DNA of 32,022 nt from Deltaproteobacteria bacterium (GTDB lineage: Bacteria; Desulfobacterota; Syntrophia; Syntrophales; Smithellaceae): NCBI GenBank assembly GCA_025361065.1, contig JANYAY010000171.1, positions 1-32,022 of the forward strand. The letters run 5' to 3'. The notes beneath the pieces were generated by a model, which saw nothing but the letters and a program-made list of their open reading frames with translations, had not been told where the DNA came from and searched no databases. The translations under genes were made by a program, and so were the position numbers. Of this stretch, positions 16,373 through 23,411 are shown in pieces. Position 1 is the first letter of the stretch; every line of letters begins with the position of its first letter.

Positions 16373-17093
16373 AGCGAGCTCCTAGATAGGCCTCAATGAT
16401 TTTGGGATCCGAGGTTACTTCCTTAGGTGGACCCTCGGCGATCTTTTTGCCATATTGCAGGACAACAACCCTTTGGGTTGCGTTCATAATAATCTTCATC
16501 ACGTGTTCGATCCACAGAATGCTGATCGCGAACTGCTCCTGGGCACTCCAGATCATATCCAGCGCCCATGATGACTCCGTTGGATTCAGGCCGGCCATGA
16601 CTTCGTCGAGAAGCAGGAGCTTCGGCGTAGTGGCCAGAGCCCGGGCCAGTTCGAGCATCCGCAATTCGTAGAGATTCAGATCGCGCGCCAGCGTATCGCG
16701 CTTGGCGAACAACCCCACGAATTCGAGATAATAGGAAGCCTCCAGTGCGGCATCGGGAAGGCTCATATTGGGACGGTTTTTACCGTTGAGCACCCCTACC
16801 AGAACGCCGGCCAAGGCTGTCATGGATTCAAAAGGCTGGGGGATCTGGTAGGTCCGCGAAATACCCAGCTTACAGATTTTAGCACTGTCCATTTTCGTGA
16901 TGTCCGTTCCGTCAAAACTGATCGAACCGCTGTCCGCTTTGTAAATGCCACAGATCAGATTTAACATGGTTGTTTTTCCGGCCCCGTTGGGTCCGATCAA
17001 ACCAACCACTTCTCCTTCTTTAACGGAAAAGCTGACATCACTCACAGCGGCAAGACCGCCGAAATTTTTGGATACCGTTTTTATCTCCAGCAC
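16359..17093 (-). CDS. livG: Branched-chain amino acid-type ABC transporter ATP-binding protein
   Basis: 244 residues. Walker A GPNGAGKT (34-41), Walker B LLLLDE (159-164) and His197 of the H-loop are intact, and GLNPTE after Walker B is typical of LivG. The ABC signature, normally containing a Gly as in LSGGQ or LPYGxQ, reads LNLYELRMLELARAL here (139-153), so the usual Gly is replaced by Tyr. A weakened signature is tolerated in many heterodimeric ABC transporters where the partner site is complete, as LivF is. The gene starts 4 bp after livM and overlaps livF by 14 bp. Confidence 0.92.
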   Translation of the reverse strand: MLEIKTVSKNFGGLAAVSDVSFSVKEGEVVGLIGPNGAGKTTMLNLICGIYKADSGSISFDGTDITKMDSAKICKLGISRTYQIPQPFESMTALAGVLVGVLNGKNRPNMSLPDAALEASYYLEFVGLFAKRDTLARDLNLYELRMLELARALATTPKLLLLDEVMAGLNPTESSWALDMIWSAQEQFAISILWIEHVMKIIMNATQRVVVLQYGKKIAEGPPKEVTSDPKIIEAYLGARYAQH

Positions 17094-17097
17094 TGGA

Positions 17098-18141
17098 CTA
17101 TTCTCTCCTTACATGCAATTTTGGAAAATAATCACGGGGGCGCTTTTTGTGATAAAGTCCCCAAAGACCTTCTCCCCGGGGCAAAAAGACGATAAGGGCG
17201 ATCAGAACCAGAGGGAACAGGAAGTAGTTCACGGGACCGAGCCCCCGCAGAGAATCTTCGACAATTGAAATCAGATAAGCCCCGGGAATGGCCCCATAGA
17301 GAAAGGCCCTTCCTCCGACAATGACGATGATCAGAATTTTAGTCATAAATTCGAGGGGTAGATAAGTTACGCCGGCGAAGGTGCGAAAGGTGTGGACAAT
17401 GAACCAGCCGACAATTCCGGTTAAAATGGACGGAAGCACGTAATAAAATACTTTGTAATGGTCTACGTTCACCCCCATCATCCGGGCCACATTTTCATTT
17501 TCATTAATCGCAGCCAGATTAATTCCGAAACGGGAACGGACAATCCGGTCAGAGAAAAGGAGATAGGCCAGCATCAGAAAAAGGGAGAGATAGTAATAAG
17601 CAATATAATTCCAAGTTGCTTTCTCAAACGTCAAAAGTGCGCTCATGCCTACGAGGCCCACTTCTCCCCGGAAGATGTCTCCCCAGATAAAAGTTACATC
17701 CATAAAGGTCAGCGGCAGAATCAGGGTGATCAGAGAAAAATAGAGTCCTTTGGCAATCAATGTTGTCGGACTCAAAAGCAGCGAGATCACAGCGCAGACG
17801 GTGATGGTTGCCGCCAGCGTCAGGGCAGGACTCCAGCCGAAGTGGAGATTCAGGAGGGCCGCCGTGTAACCACCGATCCCCAGGTACAGCTGTGGACCAA
17901 AATTAACCCGGCCCGTCCCCAGCATCTGGAGCGACAGGGGAATAGCAATGGCCGCATAGAGATTGGCCGTTGTAAACATGGCCAGGATGTGAGGATAAGA
18001 AGAAACAAAGAGAGGTAGAATCAGCAAGACACTGATACCGATTATCGGATTTCTCCAGTAACGCGGTTCAATTACCCATTCCGATTTCTTGTCTCGAAAA
18101 CGTGCTACAATGCGATCCCGACGTAATTCAAAATTTACCAT
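17098..18141 (-). CDS. livM: Branched-chain amino acid-type ABC transporter permease
   Basis: 347 residues with about nine hydrophobic segments. After a charged N-terminal region of some 30 residues the first membrane segment is near 32-48. The family's permease region includes GRVNFGPQLYLGIGGYTAALL (about 87-107) and a cytoplasmic loop with INENENVARMMGVNVDHYKV, the EAA-like contact with the ATPases. The C-terminus is charged and cytoplasmic (KKRPRDYFPKL). The ATG at 18141 has AGGAG seven bases upstream and overlaps the end of livH by 7 bp. It forms the membrane channel with LivH. Confidence 0.92.
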   Translation of the reverse strand: MVNFELRRDRIVARFRDKKSEWVIEPRYWRNPIIGISVLLILPLFVSSYPHILAMFTTANLYAAIAIPLSLQMLGTGRVNFGPQLYLGIGGYTAALLNLHFGWSPALTLAATITVCAVISLLLSPTTLIAKGLYFSLITLILPLTFMDVTFIWGDIFRGEVGLVGMSALLTFEKATWNYIAYYYLSLFLMLAYLLFSDRIVRSRFGINLAAINENENVARMMGVNVDHYKVFYYVLPSILTGIVGWFIVHTFRTFAGVTYLPLEFMTKILIIVIVGGRAFLYGAIPGAYLISIVEDSLRGLGPVNYFLFPLVLIALIVFLPRGEGLWGLYHKKRPRDYFPKLHVRRE

Positions 18142-19010
18142 AAGGTTTCTCCTGCAAAAATACCCCCGCGCCGGTAAATCATCACGACTAGTGTAACAAT
18201 CAGGGCCGCAAGCCCCATGAAGCGGGAAACTAAAACGAAGCTGACCGTGGCATGAATGAAACCGATCAGGTAGGAAGCAACGATACTGCCCTTGAGATTA
18301 CCTAAGCCCCCAAGAATGGAAATAAGCATGGCTGTCATCAGAAGTGATGATCCCATGAACGGATCAATTCCCCAGAAGGGCGCAATAACTATCATGCATA
18401 TTGTCGGGGGAATCACCGAGAGGATCATGGCCAGATAGTACATCCGGTTGACATTCACCCCCATGAGGAGAGCCGCCGGGAGGTTCTGGCTGATCGCCCG
18501 GATGATCAGACCAACTCGTGTCTTCATAAACCAGACTACGTAGACTGCCGTCACCACGATTCCCACAAGAGCTGCGGCGATCATCTGGTAGGCTATGGTA
18601 ACACCGCCTATATTGAGCATACCGTCGATAATCGTCGAAGGAATGCTGACACCGTCGGTGACGGGGTACAAATAATTAGCCAGATGGGCAACGGCGAGAA
18701 AAATGAGAATCGACAGAGTAAGGAGGACTTCCTCCTCTTCCAGGTAGCGTTGAAAGACGCCCTTGTAAAAAACAATGAGGGCAAAGGCGCACTGGACCAG
18801 AAGCATGAGCAGGAGGCTGGGCAAAAGCCCCAGGCCCGCGTTCTCCATAAATGCCCAAGTAACGTAAGCGGCCAGTATAAAGGTCACCCCGTATCCGAGA
18901 TGAAATATTCGGAGAACCCCGCAAACTAGGGAGAACCCCAGGGATATTAAAAGATAGATAGAACCCCAAATAACAGTATAGATGACAATTTGTAGCAGGA
19001 TATCACTCAT
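18135..19010 (-). CDS. livH: Branched-chain amino acid-type ABC transporter permease
   Basis: 291 residues, about eight hydrophobic segments, no cleavable signal. Family features are LISLGFSLVCGVLRIFHLGYG near the N-terminus (23-43), the loop RAISQNLPAALLMGVNVNRMYYLA which contacts the ATPase, and GGLGNLKGSIVASYLIG near the C-terminus. The ATG at 19010 has a modest AAGAGAT ribosome binding site. It is the first of the four overlapping or abutting transporter genes and is separated from livK by 139 bp holding a stable hairpin. Confidence 0.92.
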   Translation of the reverse strand: MSDILLQIVIYTVIWGSIYLLISLGFSLVCGVLRIFHLGYGVTFILAAYVTWAFMENAGLGLLPSLLLMLLVQCAFALIVFYKGVFQRYLEEEEVLLTLSILIFLAVAHLANYLYPVTDGVSIPSTIIDGMLNIGGVTIAYQMIAAALVGIVVTAVYVVWFMKTRVGLIIRAISQNLPAALLMGVNVNRMYYLAMILSVIPPTICMIVIAPFWGIDPFMGSSLLMTAMLISILGGLGNLKGSIVASYLIGFIHATVSFVLVSRFMGLAALIVTLVVMIYRRGGIFAGETLW

Positions 19011-19111
19011 ATGATCTCTTTGCTTACTCCCGTTTCCCTGAACCTATCCACCAGTCAGGTTATTATTACCGCAAACAAATGTTACTTATGTGAATATTCC
19101 CTATTCTAAAG

Positions 19112-19141
19112 GGGTATCTGCGACCGCGGCCGCAGATACCC
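19112..19141 (-). other. Hairpin between livK and livH
   Basis: A perfect 11-bp stem, GGGTATCTGCG (19112-19122) and CGCAGATACCC (19131-19141), starts 9 nt after the livK stop. There is no strong T-run on the minus strand. This arrangement is common after abundant binding-protein genes and would let livK be made in excess over the membrane parts by partial termination or mRNA protection. Confidence 0.6.
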
Positions 19142-19149
19142 GGTATAAA

Positions 19150-20409
19150 TTACTTACGTAAATCAGTGGGCGATATGTAATCAGCATTCTTATACTGGGC
19201 GGGATAGATGACTTTCATTTCCCCCTTCTGCCACTGAACCACCGGCGTCAGATACTTCGGATGGGGTAGATTATAGTGGTATTTGGCGTTCCAACCGATA
19301 GTGCCCAGCACGGCCACTTCTTCCACTTGCTCCAGTTGTTTGATGAGTTTGTCAACATCGCCTGTTCCTTTTGCTTTTTCAATTGCCTTCTTGAAACCGT
19401 AAATGGTATCGTATGTTGTATGGGAGCCAAAGATAGGACCGACCTTATAATCCTTTACCAGATTTTCCATGAAAGGAAGAGTTTTGGGAGTAATGGCTAC
19501 CTTCACCATGGAGGAACCAACCATAACACCGTTTACTTTACCTTCGGTCATTTTCCAGGCCGGGGGCATCCCGGCGAGCCCGCCCCAGATCATCAGAGGA
19601 ATGTGCCGGGCGCTCGATTGTGCCCACTGCTTGATAAAGGCTGCCTCGTCAATGTAGCCTACGACACAGTCGATAATTCCGGCGTTGGATTTGGCGATTT
19701 CTTCAAAGATGGGATTGAACATCTTCTGATCAAGAGAAATGGTTGTCTCATAAACAACATTTATTCCTTTCCCTTTATAAACACCGGCCAGAGAAGGAGA
19801 GACATTCGGTAAACCTTTCCGCAAAGGTTTAGTCCACTCCATATCTTCATAAACAATGGCCACATTTTTGGTCTTGACCTGTTTTTTGAACACGTCGCTG
19901 TTTTCGGGAGCCCATATCTTCAGAAAATTTGTGGAGATGTAATAATAAGTCTGGAAACCGAAGCGGTATTTTTTATAGTTGTCGCGCACACGATGCCAGA
20001 TGTCATCTCCGGAACCGACAGTACTGAAGAAAAGGTGCGGGTATTCAGAGAACAGTTCCGCTCCAATCTCCATTCCGGCAACACCCATTTCGACCTTTTC
20101 CGCAATGATTATCGCCAACACCCGGTCGTTCATGACCAGCTTTTTGTAACTTTCCACGCATTTGGGAATTTCGCCCTTGGTGTCTTCAACGATCAGCTTA
20201 ACTTGTCTGCCCTGGATGCCGCCCGCCTTGTTAATCTCATCGACAGCCATGGCCGCAGCGCCCTTGGAGCTCAAGGAAGAGGGAGAAGACATGTTTCCCA
20301 TGAAGCCGATCTTGATCGGCCCCGTTGTATCAGGGCTTGCCGCCCAGACCCCCGTGGTCATGAGCAGAAAAATAAAAATCATTCCGATATACAAATGTAT
20401 CTTTTTCAT
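19150..20409 (-). CDS. livK: Periplasmic substrate-binding protein of the LivHMGF-type importer
   Basis: 419 residues from the ATG at 20409; the adjacent ATG at 20412 is equally in frame, and AGGAGG lies seven bases before 20409. The frame is open to 20496, but that would place the start on the promoter. The N-terminus is a signal peptide, MKKIHLYIGMIFIFLLMTTG with a likely cut after VWA; no lipobox Cys, so it is soluble in the periplasm. Next comes a type I periplasmic binding fold (PIKIGFMGNMSS..., MAVDEINKAGGIQGRQVKLIVED), as in LivK-family receptors. It captures the substrate for the importer. Branched-chain amino acids are unlikely given the CoA-transferase, ligase and beta-oxidation neighbours. 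Confidence 0.9.
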   Translation of the reverse strand: MKKIHLYIGMIFIFLLMTTGVWAASPDTTGPIKIGFMGNMSSPSSLSSKGAAAMAVDEINKAGGIQGRQVKLIVEDTKGEIPKCVESYKKLVMNDRVLAIIIAEKVEMGVAGMEIGAELFSEYPHLFFSTVGSGDDIWHRVRDNYKKYRFGFQTYYYISTNFLKIWAPENSDVFKKQVKTKNVAIVYEDMEWTKPLRKGLPNVSPSLAGVYKGKGINVVYETTISLDQKMFNPIFEEIAKSNAGIIDCVVGYIDEAAFIKQWAQSSARHIPLMIWGGLAGMPPAWKMTEGKVNGVMVGSSMVKVAITPKTLPFMENLVKDYKVGPIFGSHTTYDTIYGFKKAIEKAKGTGDVDKLIKQLEQVEEVAVLGTIGWNAKYHYNLPHPKYLTPVVQWQKGEMKVIYPAQYKNADYISPTDLRK

Positions 20410-20467
20410 CATGCTTCCTCCTCTGGTTTTTATATTTTTTCTAGCATTTACTTCACTCTCTGCAATT

Positions 20468-20496
20468 TTCATAAAGCAATGTAGTATGACTGTCAA
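20468..20496 (-). promoter_or_regulatory. Promoter of the importer/CoA-transferase operon
   Basis: On the minus strand TTGACA (20496-20491), a 17-nt spacer and TATGAA (20473-20468). The -35 box and flanks are the same as in the tetR promoter; the -10 box is weaker. Transcription would begin near 20461, about 50 nt before the livK ATG. Confidence 0.7.
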
Positions 20497-20555
20497 GTTT
20501 TTTTTTATTCCAGAGCCAAACTATTTTTTATGGCCTGATATAACAGCCTCACTAA
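20487..20555 (-). promoter_or_regulatory. Conserved promoter-upstream module, livK copy
   Basis: Gapless partner of 10633-10701, about 55 of 69 positions identical by eye. The TGACTGTCAAGT and ATATAACAG-CT-ACTAA parts are nearly unchanged, while the left arm of the inverted repeat seen in the tetR copy is degenerate here (AACTATTT). The GACTAT arm across the -10 box is absent. Conservation up to about 60 bp beyond the -35 box implies protein binding. Confidence 0.7.
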
Positions 20556-20636
20556 GGTTATCACCGATCCTCCGGCGGCCGAATTCTCACACAATAACGG
20601 AGGTGGGAAAAGGCTTCCTGCTTTGCATTTTGTGCT

Positions 20637-20667
20637 TTTCCACCCCCTTGCCCCCGCCAGCGGTGGA
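20637..20667 (-). repeat. Fragment of the dispersed flanking repeat
   Basis: The segment CCACCCCCTTGCCCCCGCCA with the following GCGGTGGAC is the reverse complement of the start of the right-edge repeat near 31266-31292. It lies in the livK/SDR divergent gap (20556-20838), where I see no gene. Confidence 0.65.
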
Positions 20668-20838
20668 CATTAAGCGGAAGTACTATCTATAAGGTTGATG
20701 CAAGAGTGATTGACAATTTATAATTAGTTAAATAAGCTGACAGCTATCAGGACATCTTTACCGTCGGCCTGAATGACCCGGCAAAAACAGTTTTTTTGAC
20801 CGTAAATTACAATCAAGTCAAAACGAGGAGGAATAATC

Positions 20839-21603
20839 ATGTCTGAACTGGAATTCGATTTGAAGGGTAGAATAGCATTGATCAACGGCGCCAGCCGGGG
20901 AATTGGCGAGGCAATTGCCCGAAAGCTGGCAGCCCATGGCGCTCATGTCATCCTTACCAGCCGCAAGCTGGATAACCTCAAACAAATCGCCGGGGATATA
21001 ACGAAGGCCGGAGGTAATGCTACAGCCCTGACTTGCCATATAGGAGAGATGGCCCAGATTAATCAATTATTCGAAACTATCCAAAAGCAATTCGGCAAGC
21101 TCGATATCCTGGTGAACAATGCCGCAATAAACCCCTTTTTCGGCGATGTGTTGAGTGCCGATGAGCAGGTTTGGGACAAAACGTTTGCCGTCAATCTGAA
21201 GGGGCACTTTTTCGTCAGCCAGCAGGCGGCAAAGATGATGAAGGTTGCAGGCGGCGGCGCCATCGTGAATGTGGCCTCGATCAACGCAGTCCGGCCGGCG
21301 CCTTTTCAGGGAATTTACTCTATTACCAAAGCCGGCATCGTTGCGCTGACATTGTCCTTTGCCAAGGAGCTTGCCCCCTACCACATCCGCGTGAATGCCA
21401 TCCTGCCGGGACTTACCGATACTAAGTTCGCCGCCGCTCTGACCCAAAGCCCGGAGATAATGCAGCTCGTCCTGCCCCAAATACCAATGGGCCGGATTGC
21501 CCAGCCCGCAGAAATGGCCGGTGCGGTTCTCTATCTTGTTTCCGATGCCGCATCTTATACAACCGGCGCCTGCATTAATATTGATGGCGGTATGCTGGCT
21601 TAG
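20839..21603 (+). CDS. SDR-family oxidoreductase (FabG-like)
   Basis: 254 residues, classical short-chain dehydrogenase/reductase. The nucleotide motif is NGASRGIG (16-23), followed by NNAA (93-96), Asn119, and the catalytic Ser147, Tyr160 and Lys164 (YSITK). The C-terminus ends INIDGGMLA, the common SDR end. Arg42 just after beta-2 (TSRK) would favour NADP(H), a family rule of thumb. It should interconvert a hydroxyl and a carbonyl group, possibly on a CoA ester of the same pathway. The ATG at 20839 is preceded by GAGGAGGAATAATC. It is divergent from livK; a TTGACA at about 20711-20716 could be its -35 box, but no good -10 follows. Confidence 0.9.
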   Translation: MSELEFDLKGRIALINGASRGIGEAIARKLAAHGAHVILTSRKLDNLKQIAGDITKAGGNATALTCHIGEMAQINQLFETIQKQFGKLDILVNNAAINPFFGDVLSADEQVWDKTFAVNLKGHFFVSQQAAKMMKVAGGGAIVNVASINAVRPAPFQGIYSITKAGIVALTLSFAKELAPYHIRVNAILPGLTDTKFAAALTQSPEIMQLVLPQIPMGRIAQPAEMAGAVLYLVSDAASYTTGACINIDGGMLA

Positions 21604-21639
21604 CTGTCAGCAGGAATAGAGCTTTGATTTAGAACCGGC

Positions 21640-21691
21640 AGGACTTATTTGCCGAGCCTTGCCTATAAGTCCTGACCATTATGCATAATGG
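21640..21691. terminator. Inverted repeats between convergent genes
   Basis: Two structures follow the SDR stop: AGGACTTAT (21640-21648) paired with ATAAGTCCT (21665-21673), and a perfect 16-bp palindrome CCATTATGCATAATGG (21676-21691) followed by TTGTTTAG. They lie between convergent genes, as expected for a two-way terminator, though the T-runs are poor. Confidence 0.5.
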
Positions 21692-21719
21692 TTGTTTAGT
21701 TGCTTTGTGGCCATTTTGC

Positions 21720-22214
21720 TTATAATCTTTTAAATCTGATTTCGCATTTGTCATAGCCGTTGGCAATGGTCTCACCCAAATTCAGCTCACAGCCAAACGC
21801 CCCGGCAATGCCTCTGTCGCCTTGCATAGCCATATCACAAAGCCTGGCGATCTGCTCATCGGAAGCTCCTTGTGATTGCCATGCTGCCACCAGCGGACAA
21901 AAATGAAAATCTATATCTAATTGATCATCAGTACATGCCAAAATCTTCATCTCAAACACCATTCTGGCCGGCCGTGTAAAAAGCTTTTTCTTCAGACCTT
22001 TAAGACTTCTGGTGCCGGCAGCGGCGGTTAATTGATCACCCTGAAAGCACCCGCATCTCATAATGGCCGCTTTGGCAAAGTCTTCAGTGTTTATACCGCG
22101 CTTCTCGGCCTCGTCAATCAAGAGATACAACCAGACGGCTCTATGCTCCAGCAAACCCCTTACTGCTTTAATAACGTTATTTTTGATCTTCGGATAGTTC
22201 TTAATATTGGACAT
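21720..22214 (-). CDS. L-2-amino-thiazoline-4-carboxylate (ATC) hydrolase family protein
   Basis: 164 residues. The C-terminal half carries the family pattern: IDFHFCPLVAAWQ, the LCDMAMQGDRG block, ELNLGETIANGYDKCEIRF. In Pseudomonas the name-giving member opens the ring of ATC to make L-cysteine, but many anaerobes carry relatives beside transport or catabolic genes and their role is not known to me. The ATG at 22214 has GAGGAGAT about eight bases upstream. No signal peptide or membrane segment. The gene faces the SDR tail to tail and is divergent from the FAH-family gene, sharing a 207-bp gap. Family assignment is by pattern memory and moderately sure; the substrate is unknown. Confidence 0.75.
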   Translation of the reverse strand: MSNIKNYPKIKNNVIKAVRGLLEHRAVWLYLLIDEAEKRGINTEDFAKAAIMRCGCFQGDQLTAAAGTRSLKGLKKKLFTRPARMVFEMKILACTDDQLDIDFHFCPLVAAWQSQGASDEQIARLCDMAMQGDRGIAGAFGCELNLGETIANGYDKCEIRFKRL

Positions 22215-22287
22215 CCCTTGATCTCCTCATTTATGCAATTAGCATATTTTATATAAATACTGAATATCTTTGTCCGATACAGCTTTC

Positions 22288-22381
22288 GGAAATGCCGGCT
22301 GAGGAAAATCAATTTGCCATGATTGGCAAATAAATGTATAAAATCATCAATACCTTGACACCGCGGAACCGGCATTTTCCG
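22288..22381. promoter_or_regulatory. Nested inverted repeats in a divergent promoter region
   Basis: A 20-bp site ATTTGCCA-TGAT-TGGCAAAT (22312-22331) is a perfect palindrome with a 4-nt centre, the form of a dimer-bound operator. It lies inside a wider pair of arms, GGAAATGCCGG (22288-22298) and CCGGCATTTTCC (about 22370-22381). Together they fill the gap between the ATC-hydrolase-like gene (-) and the FAH-family gene (+). Confidence 0.5.
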
Positions 22382-22421
22382 GAAGAAGTAGCAAATATCT
22401 TAAAAAGGATAAAGAGCATAT

Positions 22422-23261
22422 ATGAAAATTATTCGTTTTCTTTCCGCCGACAAGAAGATTCTATACGGAGCATACAATAAGGACAATCCTGCTGTAGCCA
22501 GGGTAATGGAAGGGAATATCGGTGGACCGTACAAAATTACATCCCGGGAAGCGGCAATAAAAAAGATACTGGCGCCGCTTGTACCGGTAAACATTCTTGC
22601 TCTGGGTATCAATTATAAGAAACATGGCGATGAAACAGCCATGTCCTATCCGGAACAACCGATTTTGTTTTTAAAGGCAACTACCAGCATTGCCGGGCCT
22701 GATGCGCCGATTCTTCTGCCTGCCGCAGGGTCTGATTGTGTCGATTATGAAGCGGAGCTGGCTTTGATCATCGGCAGGAAGGCGAAAAATATCAAACCGG
22801 CTGAAGTTATGGACTACATTTTCGGCTATACCTGCGCCAATGACGTCAGTGCGCGCGACTGGCAGTTTGATTTACAGAAAGCACAGTGGGCAAGGGGAAA
22901 GAGTTTTGATACCTTCTGCCCGCTGGGGCCGTGGATTGTAACAAAGGAAGATATTGCCAATGCTGACGATTTGGGTATTCGCGCCATTCTTAATGGGCAG
23001 TCTGTTCAGGAATCGCGGACATCGCAGATGATTTTTAACATTGCCGAAACTGTCAGCAACTTAAGCCGCTCGATGACCCTGCTGCCGGGTACGGTTATCC
23101 TGACAGGAACTCCCGCTGGTGTGGGCTTTACCCGCAATCCACCTTTGTTTCTCCAAGATGGAGATGTTATCAGCATAGAAATTGAAGAAATCGGGACATT
23201 GACCAATAAGGTTATTAAAGAAGACAGCGAAAAAGGCTCGAGGCCCAAGGCTAAAGCCTAA
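22422..23261 (+). CDS. Fumarylacetoacetate hydrolase (FAH) family protein
   Basis: 279 residues. Conserved FAH-fold features: GINYKKH (62-68), the metal ligands Glu110, Glu112 and Asp141 in DYEAELA and CANDVSARDWQ, RGKSFDTFCPLGP (158-170), and the LTGTPAGVGFTR loop near the end. Such enzymes hydrolyse, decarboxylate or hydrate beta-diketo and 2-oxo acids using Mg2+ or Mn2+. Typical relatives are acylpyruvases and 2-hydroxyhepta-2,4-diene-1,7-dioate isomerases; which one this is cannot be told. The ATG at 22422 has AAAAGGAT upstream. The last eight or so codons (GSRPKAKA) are encoded by the start of a heptamer repeat array, so the original stop codon has probably been lost and the tail replaced. 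Confidence 0.88.
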   Translation: MKIIRFLSADKKILYGAYNKDNPAVARVMEGNIGGPYKITSREAAIKKILAPLVPVNILALGINYKKHGDETAMSYPEQPILFLKATTSIAGPDAPILLPAAGSDCVDYEAELALIIGRKAKNIKPAEVMDYIFGYTCANDVSARDWQFDLQKAQWARGKSFDTFCPLGPWIVTKEDIANADDLGIRAILNGQSVQESRTSQMIFNIAETVSNLSRSMTLLPGTVILTGTPAGVGFTRNPPLFLQDGDVISIEIEEIGTLTNKVIKEDSEKGSRPKAKA

Positions 23262-23308
23262 AGGCTAAAGGCTGAAGGCTGAAGGCTGAAGGCTGAAGGC
23301 TGAAGGCT
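23232..23308 (+). repeat. Tandem heptamer array (GAAGGCT)
   Basis: Eleven consecutive 7-bp units: AAAGGCT, CGAGGCC, CAAGGCT, AAAGCCT, AAAGGCT twice, then GAAGGCT five times. The diverged units lie inside the 3' end of the FAH-family gene and the identical ones after its stop. Three related units (AAAGGCT, CAAGGCC, AGAGACT) stand at 24975-24995, again next to GTCAG and a caspase-like C-terminus. The five identical units suggest recent slippage expansion. Confidence 0.9.
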
Positions 23309-23309
23309 G

Positions 23310-23363
23310 TCAGTTTACTTTAAACAAAGTGCTGTCCTTCCCGAAGTTAACGTTTAAATTGTA
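23310..23363 (-). pseudogene. Relic of the 3' end of a caspase-like gene
   Basis: Read on the minus strand the bases encode YNLNVNFGKDSTLFKVN and a stop, against FIINFGKDSPLFKVN and a stop at the end of the complete caspase-like gene (24997). Nucleotide similarity runs on through the stop codon into GTCAG and the heptamers. No matching upstream coding sequence remains before the PNPOx-like gene, so this is a leftover of a lost or truncated paralogue, or a small duplication of the gene end. Confidence 0.75.
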
Positions 23364-23411
23364 CCTGTCCCTTTTTCCTTAAGATAATACGGGAATTTTC
23401 CCTAAATTATT

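Noticed and set aside
20412-20496. Longer N-terminus for the binding protein
   Set aside because: It would start at the -35 box and push the signal peptide inward; the ATG at 20409/20412 has AGGAGG and starts the signal peptide.
23232-23308. Heptamer array as a CRISPR
   Set aside because: Units are 7 bp, contiguous, with no spacers.
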